Below the pieces are notes generated by a model. It searched no databases and was not told the origin of the DNA. It saw only the letters and a list, made by a program, of their open reading frames with translations. Below, in pieces: positions 27,421-37,439 of a stretch of DNA of 64,000 bases (position 1 is its first letter; each line of letters opens with the position of its first letter). The stretch is taken from contig NC_091112.1 of assembly GCF_024713975.1 (NCBI RefSeq), positions 268,001-332,000 of the forward strand. Reading direction: 5' to 3'. The translations under genes and the position numbers were made by a program. This DNA comes from Paralichthys olivaceus. Lineage: Eukaryota > Chordata > Actinopteri > Pleuronectiformes > Paralichthyidae.

Positions 27421-27774
27421 CTTGTTATTGGTCGATGTGGATTTGATCAGTTGCAGTTGTTTCTGTTAATTCTCTTTTTTTTGAGTTTCTTCTTCTCTTC
27501 TGTTTTTCTATCCTTTTAATCTTTTATTGTCTTTTATCTTTGTATTTCATTTGATCGCTTTGATTGGTGAATCACTTTGTAACCATGAGTTATACAAGTA
27601 AAGATTATTATTATTATTATAAGAGGCTGAATAAAATCAATTAACATGCAGACTGTTGTGTTGACATTGTTGTTATTGTGTTGCTCTGGGTCAGAACCAG
27701 CCATCCTGGTGATGCATCACTCCATGAAGCCTCATCCTGCCATCACCGCCACACTGCTGGACTTCATGTGCAGG

Positions 27775-27821
<47 letters not shown>

Positions 27822-28356
27822 TTTTCAGACATGAGTTCCTCACGTGTTCTGTATGTGAGGACAAATGTCTGAGTCAGTGTCTCTGGACATTTTCTGGATC
27901 TGTTCCTGCAGCCTCTAGTAAAATGTCTGTAAATTGTCTATGTGAGAAAAACGGCAGGAAAATGTGTGGAACCTTCTCAGTGAGCGAGTGGACGTGTTGA
28001 TGAGGTTACTAACACGTGACGACCTTCCCTCTCTCCTTTCTCTCTCCCTGTTTCCTTCCTCAGATCATCCCTCACTTCTTTCCTCCGTTGGAGTCTCAGG
28101 TCCGTCAGGGCGTCTTCAACTCGCTCACCTTCATCATGGAGAAGAGAGTGCTGGCGTAAGAAACAAACGAACTGCGTTCACTTTCAATGGTGCAGAACGT
28201 ATTGATTATTGATTATTGATCTCTCTGTCTCTCAGTCACCTCGCTCCACTGTTTGATAATCCAAAACTGGACCGAGAACTTCGATCGATGCTCAGAGAGA
28301 GATTCCCCGAGTTCTGCAGCTCGCCCTCACCCCCAACTGAAGGTAAGGTGCACACG

Positions 28357-28391
<35 letters not shown>

Positions 28392-31288
28392 GCACAGTGT
28401 CACTGTATAAACAAAACTTTTGTGTCCTGCAGTGAAAATGGAAGAGGCCGTTTCTTTAGAGATGGACAACCACGTGTTGGACAAGGAAGAGGGTTGCTAT
28501 GACAACACTGAGGCTGCCTTCAGTGATGACGAGGAGGAAGTCAACAACAAAGGTGACGAGATGGAGATAAACCAGATAAAAATGGTTACTCCTGTTGAAA
28601 CCAGAACGAGGAATTATTATATATTCATAACGTAAGAAGAACATTGGAGGTTAAACCAGTTTAATGAGGACTGAGCCAGTGAGAATGAGTTTGATCCAGT
28701 TTAAAGACACAGTGTGTTTCTCTGCAGCTGCAGGTTGTTCCATGTGTGACTGGTTTACCTGCCGCAGGTGAACACCTCAGAGTTACCTGTTCATTCTTCA
28801 CACTGCCTGTCGTCCAATCACTGTGCAGGAAAGAAACGGGAGTTTAGGTTCCATCCAATCAAAGAGGCCGTGATGGAGGAGCCTGCTGACATCACACCTT
28901 GGCTGGACCAGTTAGATGACACCATGAAGGAGAAGGTGCTGCAGCTGCAGAAATCCAGGTGAGAGTCCACAGTCTTCCTTCTGGTCCTCAGGTCGACCTG
29001 TGGGTCACCTGCCGGACATGTGAGGTCACTGTGGATTTGTGAAGAATGAATCAGTTAATATTGTATTAATATGATGATAATGTTTTTCTCCTGATCATTC
29101 CTGTCATAATAAAAGTGTCTCTGTCCTCAGTGACACAGAGACTCAGTGTGAGGTGATGCAGGAAATCGTGGACTTGATCCTGGAGGTGAGTTCTCTTTGT
29201 TTCCATAAAGTTGAATTTATTCAGACTCCAACAGAAACTCAGGCTTCACTTTCTTCTGACTGGACAAACATCCAGTGCTTGTTAACATCAGCTCTTCCTG
29301 TCAGTGATGTGGAGGCTCTGAATCTGTACCTAAGTAACTAGTAACTAAGGAACTTGTAACTTCATCTGAATAACAGAACAGACATTTTACTAGGAGGCTG
29401 CAGGGAAAGTTCCAGAAACTGGAGGAACATGTCAGGAACATGTCAGGAACATGTCAGGAACATGTCAGGAGCTTTTGACTGTAAATAAAGATGGTTGTCG
29501 TGTCAAAAAAGGAAGCAAAAATATTTTGATTACTGTTTGTTGATGTTCTCCGATGTTCTCCGATGTTCTCTGATGTTCTCTGGTGCTCTCCGATGTTCTC
29601 TGATGTTCTCTGGTGCTCTCCGATGTTCTCCGATGTTCTCTGATGTTCTCCGATGTTCTCCGATGTTCTCCGATGTTCTCCGATGTTCTCCGATGTTCTC
29701 TGATGTTCTCTGATGTTCTCTGATGTTCTCCGATGTTCTCCGATGTTCTCTGATGTTCTCCGATGTTCCAGGAGGACTTCGACACAGAGCAGATGTCGGC
29801 TCTGGCCTCTTGTCTGGCTGAACTGTTTAAAGATCATTTCAGAGGAGACGTTCTTCCAGAGGAGATCACTGAAGAGTAAGACTCTTTGTCTTTTAGTGTG
29901 TTACTGTGCTGCCCCCTGCTGGTCAGACGATCATGGTTTCTGTCTCTGCTCACCTGTCTCTCTCTCTCTGACGTTCACCTGTCTCAGGTCCCTGGAGGAG
30001 TCGGTGTGTAAACCCGTCTGTCTGATCTTCAGGAACCTGGTCACGATGCAGGAAGACAACAGCGGCTTCTCAGTTCTGCTCGACATGTTGGCTGAACTTT
30101 ACCAGAAACAACCCAAGATCGGATACCACCTGCTCTACTACCTGAAGGCCAGGTGAGAGGCCCCAGGCTCCCCTGATGATGTCACACATGATGTCACAGA
30201 GGGTCAGTGGGCTGTCCTCCAGAACTAAACTTCCTGTGTGTGTTTGTGTTCTCAGTAAAGCGGCAAATGGGAAGATGATGCTGTACGAGTCGTTCGCTCA
30301 GGCGACGGCTCTCGGTGACCTGCACACATGTCTGATGATGGACATGAAGGCGTGTCAGGAGGACGACATCCGACTGCTTTGCTACCTCACCCCTTCCATA
30401 TACTCTGAGGTAACCCTAACACACACCCACACACACACACACCCACACACACACACACACACACACACTCTCCATGGATTCTGAGATACTCTCTCTCTCT
30501 CTCTCTCTCACTCTCTCTCTCTCTCTCTCTCACTCCCCTGTCTTGGTGTCTGTACAGTTTCCAGATGAGACGTTGAGAAGCGGCGAGCTGCTCAACATGA
30601 TCGTCGCTGTCATCGACTCCACACAGGTAACTGACACACGTGTGATCAACGTGTTCTGAACCTTTGGTGGAAACATACAACAAATATTTTACTGTTAAAA
30701 CTCATGTTCCTCAAACAAGAACCTGTTTGAATTCTTCTTTATTTCTCAGTTTAAACGAACATGACGCGTCAGATTTATCCAACGCTTCAATCTCCATCTG
30801 ACTGAGCTTGCATGAAGATATTAAATTAGCATAATTAACACCCCGATAATACCATATAAGGCTCCACTTGCTGCTTCATGTCAGAGGTGTTCATTCCTGA
30901 AAGTGACACAGAGTAAAAGTGCTGACTTCAGAGATACAGAAAGTAAAGTCTGGACTTTTTATCAGCAGAGGAAACAAGAGACTGAAGCAGCTGTTAACAC
31001 TGTGTCACTGAAATACAGAGGAAATTGTTCAACATGAGAAAGGTCTCATCACATGGAGCCAATCGACGACTGTAACAGGAACTGAAAATAGTTAACATGG
31101 TGAAGAACAGTAGAAAGATCCATCAGTGACTTGTACGACACGTCTGAACAAACACATTCTGATCGTAACCTGTAAGAAAACAGGTGAATGAGACAAATTC
31201 TCCTAAATCACTCGTATGGGTCAACTCAAGAACAAATGAGTGCGTTTAGAAAGTTCTTGTATGAGGCCCGTTCTTATAATTAACGTCA

Positions 31289-31323
<35 letters not shown>

Positions 31324-33721
31324 TTACAGGAGCTAATGTGTCATGTGATGATGGGAAACCTGGTGATGTTCAGGAAAGACTCTGTGCTCAACATTCTCAG
31401 TGAGGAACAGTCGCACAACAGAACAGTTTATTGTGTGTGTGTGTTGAGCTGCAGCTGATTCTGTGTTTTCTTCTTCTGAACAGTTCAGTCTCTGGACTGG
31501 GAGACGTTTGAACAGTACAGCACCTGGCAGCTGTTTCTGGCTCACAGTATCCCTCTGGAAACCATCATCCCCATCCTGCAACACGTCAAATACAAAGGTG
31601 ACAACTGACTCCATGATTGGTTCTGGTCAATGACTGACCCCAGTGGACAGAGATTTATTAGAGAGACATAAACATGTTCAACCCATGTGATTCTTTTTCT
31701 TTGTGATTGCAGAGCATCCAGAAGCTTTATCGTGTCTGCTGCTGCAGCTTCGCAGAGAAAAGTATGGAAGTCACAACGAAAACATTTGTTCCTTCTTCAC
31801 ATCACAGGTGTCTTTGTCCCTGTTAATGTGTGTGTGTGTGTGTGTGTGTGTGTGTCAGGCCCAGTGAGGAGATGGTAAAGATGGTCCTGAGTCGTCCCTG
31901 TCATCCCGAGGACCAGTTCACCACCAGCATTCTGAGACACTGGGCGTCCAAATATGACGACACGCTGGGAGAACACATCAAGGCCCAGCTGATCAAGAAC
32001 AACAACCAGCCCCGCAAGAGACAGAGGTGAGGACACACTTCAGACACCAAGATTCTAAGATGTTTATTTGTCATATACACAAGAACAGACACAGAGGTTT
32101 ATTATTGGGTAATGAAATTCTTACTTTGCAACTGCCCGACCAAAGAACTGTGCTTACTAATATAAAATATATATAAAATACGAAATATAAAATATAAAGT
32201 GCATATGCAATGCAAATCAACCGTGTAGTGTGGGGTTTGTGTTTGGCAGCTGCGCGAGATTTTCAGGTCAGACTCATCAAAATCTGTGGTATCTTCATCC
32301 TGAGGTATTTGTGCTCACTGAGATGTTTTCTCACATGGATTCACTCTGACGTTTTACTAAGAGGCTGCAGGAGATGATCCAGAAAATGTCCAGAGACACT
32401 GACTCAGTAGAGACCCCAGTCAGTTTGCGCATCTTTAGTTTTTTTTTCCAGCTACCGACCGTTTTCATCGGAGTCAAAAATAACGTGAACTAGACACGTG
32501 TGGTGAAACTTCTGTTGCCTGTAAGCAGGAAACTACTTGAGCACAGAGCTCAGACACCTCGATCTATGTGTGATGTGGTCCTGTAGGTACCGGCCGTGTA
32601 AGAGCTGTAGTTAATGACAGTGGTGGGTCAGGTGCGTCACGTTGTCTCCGCAGGGACACGCGTGTAGTAACATGTGTCTGTGTGTGTCAGTCTTCGTAGT
32701 TCCAGCAGTAAACTGGCTCAGCTGACCCTGGAACAGATCCTGGAGCACATGGACAACCTGAGACTGAGTCTGAGCAACACCAAGAACAACTGTGAGTCCA
32801 CCCCCCCCCCCCCCCCCATCACTCAGTGTTGATCCTGGATCTGTTGATAACTGATCCATATGTCTCTCTGTCAGTCTTCACTCAGACTCCCATCCTCCAG
32901 GCTCTGCAGCACGTTCAGGCCAGCTGTGACGAAGCACACAAGATGAGGTACAAGTACACACACACATATATATACACACACACAAACACGCTGATGATGA
33001 TGACATCATAACGGACGTCACTTCCTGTTCCTGCAGGTTCAGCGACCTGTTTGCTCTGGCGGAGGAGTACGAGGACTCTCAGTCAAAGCCTCCAAAGTCT
33101 CGTCGTAAAGCTCCGGCCTCCTCGCCTCGCTCTAGGAAAGGAGCAGCTCCGCCCACCGAGGAGGAGAGCGCCTCCAGCAGCGCCTCGGTACGTACCGACC
33201 GCGTCACAGGTTCAATACCAACCAATACATGTAGCTCCACCCCCCATTACCCATGTCCTGGTGTTGGTGGAATGTACACGCGGTGCCGTCCAGCCGATCC
33301 GCGACTGTAGATCAAAATGTAGCTGCTAGTCAGACACGCCCCCTAACAAAACCATGCAAAGAAAGAGGCCGGCACTTCCTACACACGATGGAAGCTGTTG
33401 ACCAATCACAACCGAGCGGAGCAGCTGACCAATCAGAGCAGACTGGGCATTTTCAGGAGGGGGGGGTCTTAAAGAGACAGAGGCTGCACAGAGGAGCTGC
33501 AGCGATGGACAGTCTGAGGACAGAGATCCTGAACATTAGAACATGAAAACGTTTGACAGTCATAGCTCATGAAATGATCAAAGTGAATATGATCACAATA
33601 TGTTTCGCTCTTTAAATAAAGTTCATTTCCGTCTGTGTCGCAGGAGGAGGAAGACTCGAAGCCCAAAGCTCCGAAGAGGAAGAGGAAAGGCTCGTCAGCT
33701 GTTGGCTCTGACAGTGACTGA
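24309..33721 (+). CDS. ints3: Integrator complex subunit 3
   Basis: Nuclear subunit of the Integrator complex, which cleaves snRNA and promoter-proximal transcripts; it also forms the SOSS complex with single-strand-binding proteins in DNA repair. Exons: 24309-24392, 24993-25076, 25175-25258, 25343-25456, 25754-25838, 25917-25983, 26160-26301, 26381-26510, 26748-26845, 27018-27209, 27290-27377, 27695-27774, 28064-28155, 28236-28342, 28433-28552, 28829-28958, 29131-29185, 29772-29875, 29988-30152, 30256-30409, 30558-30626, 31324-31399, 31484-31597, 31713-31761, 31859-32026, 32691-32791, 32875-32947, 33037-33187, 33644-33721. Every phase agrees, giving 1017 aa (human about 1040). The protein is nearly colinear with human, e.g. 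[18 protein letters not shown], the acidic [19 protein letters not shown] linker and the basic tail [17 protein letters not shown], a likely nuclear signal. The N-terminus lacks the Ala/Gly-rich tract of mammals. Several splice sites touch tandem repeats (see findings). Confidence 0.97.
24781..24992. repeat. (CA)n then (TG)n before ints3 exon 2
   Basis: CA-rich DNA (24781-24953, with CATA variants) is followed after 12 bases by a (TG)n run (24965-24988) that abuts the exon 2 acceptor GTGCACAG|A. The two blocks are complementary. Confidence 0.85.
26480..26645. repeat. 34-bp tandem duplication of the ints3 exon 8 donor
   Basis: The unit ACCCACAATCCTCAG then TTCACTGGTAAACTACACT is present about four times. 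The first copy spans the exon 8 end (26510) and its donor ACTG|GTAAAC; three later copies in the intron follow closely, two or three of them with the complete donor sequence. Confidence 0.9.
27379..27418. repeat. (CA)n at the ints3 exon 11 donor
   Basis: The donor ATAG|GTAACACACACA runs directly into about 20 CA units. A similar run (27777-27818) follows the exon 12 donor CAGG|GTAACACAC. Confidence 0.9.
27868..27929 (-). repeat. Dispersed repeat, inverted copy in ints3
   Basis: Reverse complement of the repeat at 32347-32408. Shared blocks include GAGGCTGCAGGA and ATCCAGAAAATGTCCAGAG followed by ACACTGACTCAG. It lies between ints3 exons 12 and 13. Confidence 0.7.
29380..29466 (+). repeat. 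Third copy of the ints3 dispersed repeat plus AACATGTCAGG array
   Basis: CATTTTACTAGGAGGCTGCAGG (two adjoining halves of one repeat head) matches the head of the copies at 27868-27929 and 32347-32408. It is followed by four copies of the 14-base unit AGGAACATGTCAGG type. Confidence 0.6.
29541..29769. repeat. ints3: 10-bp minisatellite forming the ints3 exon 18 acceptor
   Basis: About 23 units of GATGTTCTCC/GATGTTCTCT/GGTGCTCTCC run without break up to the exon 18 splice acceptor. The last unit, CGATGTTCCAG|G, supplies the AG (29770-29771). Confidence 0.93.
30420..30533. repeat. (CA)n and (CT)n microsatellites in ints3 intron 20
   Basis: CACACACC units from 30419 to 30470, then CT dinucleotides 30489-30533. 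They sit within the 148-base intron between exons 20 and 21. Confidence 0.85.
30627..31323. other. ints3 intron 21: no gene seen; (TG)n at the acceptor
   Basis: A unique-looking intron of about 700 bases ends in (TG)n 31290-31321 directly against the exon 22 acceptor TGTAG|T. No coding or RNA feature was recognised in the rest. Confidence 0.5.
32046..32225. mobile_element. Probable retroposed repeat tail in ints3 intron 25
   Basis: TTTATTTGTCATATACACAA followed by AATGAAATTCTTACTTTGCAAC resembles the 3' region of common fish interspersed repeats. An A/T-rich run (32157-32200) follows. Family uncertain. Confidence 0.4.
32347..32408 (+). repeat. Dispersed repeat, direct copy in ints3 intron 25
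   Basis: Near-identical over about 60 bases to the reverse complement of 27868-27929, with shared AGGCTGCAGGA and CCAGAAAATGTCCAGAG blocks. Confidence 0.7.
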
Positions 33722-35121
33722 TGGACTGGTCCTCTGACCAATAACATGCCAGCTGCCACGGAGACAGCCAGCCAACCAGACGCTCTGACCACTGGAAGAT
33801 GCCCCGCCCCCCCTTCCTGATGACATGCACTGACGCCCGCGGAAGGGGCGGGACTCGGAGACGCTGCAGGCTTTAAATCCCATGTGGTGAACTGATTTTC
33901 ACATGATGAGACTGATGCTGTTTCCATGGAGACGAGGACTAACCTGGTCAAAGGTCACTGTGTGGCTTAACTCCCATGATGCACTGGGAGGAGGGAGCCT
34001 CGAACTCTGGGAACAAAATGACTGATTTTAATACAGGGAACATGATGATGATGATGATGATGAAGATGAGTGTGGTTGTTTTGGGTACTCGTGCTTTTTT
34101 TCTGGAGGGGATTTTGAACTCTTATTGTGGAGGATCCTGACTTCCTGCTGTTTTTAGCAGCTCCTCCATGTTTGTCTCGCTGCAGTAAAAGCTCCTCGTC
34201 TGTTCTGAACATGATGTTGAATTCTTCACATAAAACTGAAGTTTGTTTCAGGTCGTCATCTCTCTCTGGGGGGTCGGGGGTTCAGTCAGTAAAGGACCAG
34301 TTCACCTGTTTTTTTGTTTTTTTACCAGCGTTGTTAAAAACCTGAAAAATACAAATGGAGTTTGGTATCTTTCGATTTTCTGTTCAGTTTTTCTGAAGTT
34401 TTTTTTTGGACGTTTGGTTAAATACACGTTTAAAGACACGTTCAGATGAATCCTCTTGATTCAGATGATGTCACTTTATCACTGCCAACATCCCATAATA
34501 TCTTTTAATCCATCAGAGTCTTCTTGTGCTCAGACACTTTGGACCTTTTCAGTAGTTTGATTAAAGTCGTTGAATATGAATGAAAAAAGAATCATTACGA
34601 AGCTTCTGATGCAAAGTTCAGGAGATAAAACAAGTTCCTTCACATTCTGATGAAGAGAAATCTGATCTGTGTTACTCTCTCTCTCTCTCCACCTCTCTCT
34701 CTCTCCACCTCTCTCTCTCTCCCTGTTTTAACAGTGTCAGTGTGTTTTCTTTATCAATGACATCACTGCTGTTTCTTCACCTCCATCTCTCAAAGTTTCC
34801 TCCTCGTCACTTGGTTCACCAGAGAAACCCATTGGTCAGTTGGCTCATTAATATTCATGTGGAGGGCGGGGCATGAGGCAGATTCACGTTCACAGGTGAA
34901 CTGATTTTAAGTGAACGTTCAGGTGTGCGCGTGCACGTCTAATAATCCTTCGCGCTGCTTAATTAATGAGGTCCAGGACTGATCACGTGATTGGATCCAG
35001 CTGCTGATTAAAACCATCAGGGGGTTCCCTTCAGACCAGGTGAGACCAGGTGAGAGGACCTCGCTGATCTGCTTGAGATCCGGTTCAGGTCTGACTGAAA
35101 CGTCTCTGCAGCTTCTGGATC
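33722..35121. other. ints3 3' UTR and spacer to the C2CD4-like gene
   Basis: Holds the ints3 3' UTR with a (GAT)n run at 34043-34064 and a candidate ATTAAA signal near 34559, then CT-rich microsatellites at 34673-34722. The 35030-35121 stretch, with AGACCAGGTGAG twice, leads into the next gene. No further coding segment is supported. Confidence 0.5.
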
Positions 35122-35703
35122 ATGTCGGCCGTTAAATCCGGATCATCTCTGCGGACTCTGCTCCTGACTCCGGAGCGGATACCGGACTTCCTCATCCCGT
35201 CCCGCAGTCCGCGCTTCATTCTGTCCCCTCACCGGAACTCCCCGGACCGGGTCAGACTTCTGTCCGACCATGATGAGGACAGTCCGGGAGCCAGTCCCAC
35301 GGAGGTCCCGCTCAGCCCTGCGGCCTCCCCACGGTTCCTGCTCCGCCTCCCGCCAAGGGTCAGAGTTCCGCGTCGCGCCACCGCTGCAGCGGCAGAACTC
35401 GCGGACACGGACGTGACGACACGTGCGGCCATGTCGCTGCCGCACGTGGAGAAGGTGACCACGCCCTACGGCTTCCGGGCTGTGCTAGCCGCGAGCCCGC
35501 GCACGCACCGGAGAGAGTCCCTGTTCCACCGGAACAAACCGGTCACCGTGACGGTCACAGACACCGAGCAGCACCCAGAGGACGGTCCCGGTCCCGGCGC
35601 GTCCCGGGTCCGGCCCGTTAAAGCGCTCGGTCTGCAGGTGCTGAGGGAGCTGAAGATGCTCAGCCCCGCCGCCAGGAGGAGCCAGAGATCACAGGATCAA
35701 TGA
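35122..35703 (+). CDS. C2CD4-family-like protein lacking the C2 domain
   Basis: Single-exon frame of 193 aa, GC-rich unlike its surroundings, with an in-frame stop at 35701-35703 and poly(A) signals about 90-110 bases later. Residues 16-26 read TPERIPDFLIP, and 105-136 contain SLPHVEKVTTPYGFRAVL and SPRTHRRESLFH. Both motifs are characteristic of the N-terminal half of C2CD4A-D (nuclear-localised factors), where they read like TPNRIPEFCIPPRL and SPHTRRKESL. A short conserved-looking helix, ALGLQVLRELKMLSP, ends the protein. C2CD4 proteins are about 350-420 aa with a C-terminal C2-like domain; here nothing resembling C2 follows before the poly(A) signals. The start ATG gives the motif at the usual distance from the N-terminus. 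Human C2CD4D lies in the same chromosomal region (1q21.3), so it may be the positional counterpart, but I do not assign a symbol. Function unknown; probably nuclear by analogy. Confidence 0.75.
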   Translation: MSAVKSGSSLRTLLLTPERIPDFLIPSRSPRFILSPHRNSPDRVRLLSDHDEDSPGASPTEVPLSPAASPRFLLRLPPRVRVPRRATAAAAELADTDVTTRAAMSLPHVEKVTTPYGFRAVLAASPRTHRRESLFHRNKPVTVTVTDTEQHPEDGPGPGASRVRPVKALGLQVLRELKMLSPAARRSQRSQDQ

Positions 35704-35791
35704 AGCTGAAAATGTTTGATCTCCATGGTAACAGCAGACTCTGCCCCCTGGTGACCATTTTGTATCATTTTGTCTTTTACTGGAAGTGTTG

Positions 35792-35813
35792 AATAAAGTT
35801 TGATTTGAATAAA
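35792..35813 (+). terminator. Poly(A) signals of the C2CD4-like gene
   Basis: AATAAA at 35792-35797 and again at 35808-35813, about 90 bases after the stop codon. The short 3' UTR supports a compact, complete transcript. Confidence 0.7.
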
Positions 35814-36089
35814 TTCTCCGGTTGTTTATTTACTTGAGTTCATCACAAACTCTGTGTTGATGAAAGGATCAAAGTCTTTATGTTTTCAGTCGCTGAGACT
35901 TTGTTCGTTTGGCTCTGACGTTGACACAGCGCCATCTAGCTGAAGTGAGACTTCATTTAAAAACCTTGGACTGGAGATCTGGAGTGACGTCATAACAAGT
36001 ACTTTATTAGATTTGTGAGACACGATCCTCTGATGGTTTTGTGTCTGTGCGTCACATCCGGTCTCTAATAACAGAAATAAATAATAAAC

Positions 36090-36196
36090 TTATTTAGTCG
36101 CTCCGCCCCTTCGCTGCTCCTGCCGACGTCACCTCTGCGTCATCACGCACACCCGGAAATGTAGTCTTCAGCTGGAGCGTGTGGTCGTTGTGGCGG
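36090..36196 (+). promoter_or_regulatory. gon4l: gon4l promoter and 5' untranslated exon
   Basis: A CpG-rich block with CTCCGCCCC, GACGTCACC (CRE-like) and ACCCGGAAAT (ETS-like) precedes a strong donor, GGCGG|GTAAGT, at 36196/36197. The next acceptor, TCTGCAG|A at 37414/37415, opens the exon holding the start codon, so this is most likely non-coding exon 1. Confidence 0.6.
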
Positions 36197-36385
36197 GTAA
36201 GTGACTTTCTCTTGTTCCGGAGTTAACGTTAGAAAACTACCGGAAGGTTCCGGTTAGAGTCGAACCGGACTGAGCACGAAACCGGGACTAACGGAGGTTT
36301 GTAGCAGGCTGGAGCTAGTTAGCATGCTAGCATGTTAGCGGCAGAGGAAAACACGTAGAAACCAGAGAGATGGACCCTGTTGGTG

Positions 36386-36531
36386 TCTCTCTCTCTCTCT
36401 CTGAACACACTGTCTCTCTCTCTCTCTCTCTCTCTCTGAACACACTGTCTCTCTCTCTCTCTCTCTCTGAACACACTGTCTCTCTCTCTCTGAACACTCT
36501 GTCTCTCTCTCTCTCTCTCTCTCTGAACACA

Positions 36532-36566
<35 letters not shown>

Positions 36567-36626
36567 CACACTGTCTCTCTCTCTCTGAACACTCTGTCTC
36601 TCTCTCTCTCTCTCTCTCTGAACACA

Positions 36627-36665
<39 letters not shown>

Positions 36666-36758
36666 CACACTGTCTCTCTCTCTCTCTCTATCTCTGAACA
36701 CACTGTCTCTCTCTCTCTGAACACTCTGTCTCTCTCTCTCTCTCTCTCTCTGAACACA

Positions 36759-36805
<47 letters not shown>

Positions 36806-36842
36806 CACACTGTCTCTCTCTCTCTCTCTCTCTCTGAACACA

Positions 36843-36885
<43 letters not shown>

Positions 36886-36968
36886 CACACTGTCTCTCTC
36901 TCTCTGAACACACTGTCTCTCTCTCTCTGAACACACTGTCTCTCTCTCTCTCTCTCTCTCTGAACACA

Positions 36969-37003
<35 letters not shown>

Positions 37004-37007
37004 CACA

Positions 37008-37044
<37 letters not shown>

Positions 37045-37181
37045 CACACTGTCTCTCTCTCTCTGAACACACTGTCTCTCTCTCTCTGAACACACTGTCT
37101 CTCTCTCTCTGAACACACTGTCTCTCTCTCTCTCTCTCTCTGAACACACTGTCTCTCTCTCTCTCTCTCTCTCTGAACACA

Positions 37182-37218
<37 letters not shown>

Positions 37219-37222
37219 CACA

Positions 37223-37261
<39 letters not shown>

Positions 37262-37331
37262 CACACTGTCTCTCTCTCTCTCTCTCTGAACACACTGTCT
37301 CTCTCTCTCTCTCTCTCTCTCTCTGAACACA

Positions 37332-37366
<35 letters not shown>

Positions 37367-37370
37367 CACT
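36386..37370. repeat. (CT)n interrupted by GAACACACTGT units
   Basis: Nearly 1 kb of variable-length CT runs separated about 30 times by GAACACACTGT or GAACACTCTGT. It fills most of gon4l intron 1. The minus-strand Arg/Glu-rich open frames of more than 340 codons are artefacts of the repeat. Confidence 0.95.
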
Positions 37371-37439
37371 GTTGCACAAACTGTCTGACTCAGTCAATGA
37401 TGATGTGTCTGCAGAGGTCAGAGGTCATGATCCTCCACA

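Noticed and set aside
36327-37397. Minus-strand Arg/Glu-rich open frame of 356 codons
   Set aside because: It is only the complement of the (CT)n/GAACACACTGT array in gon4l intron 1; no codon bias, splice or family evidence.
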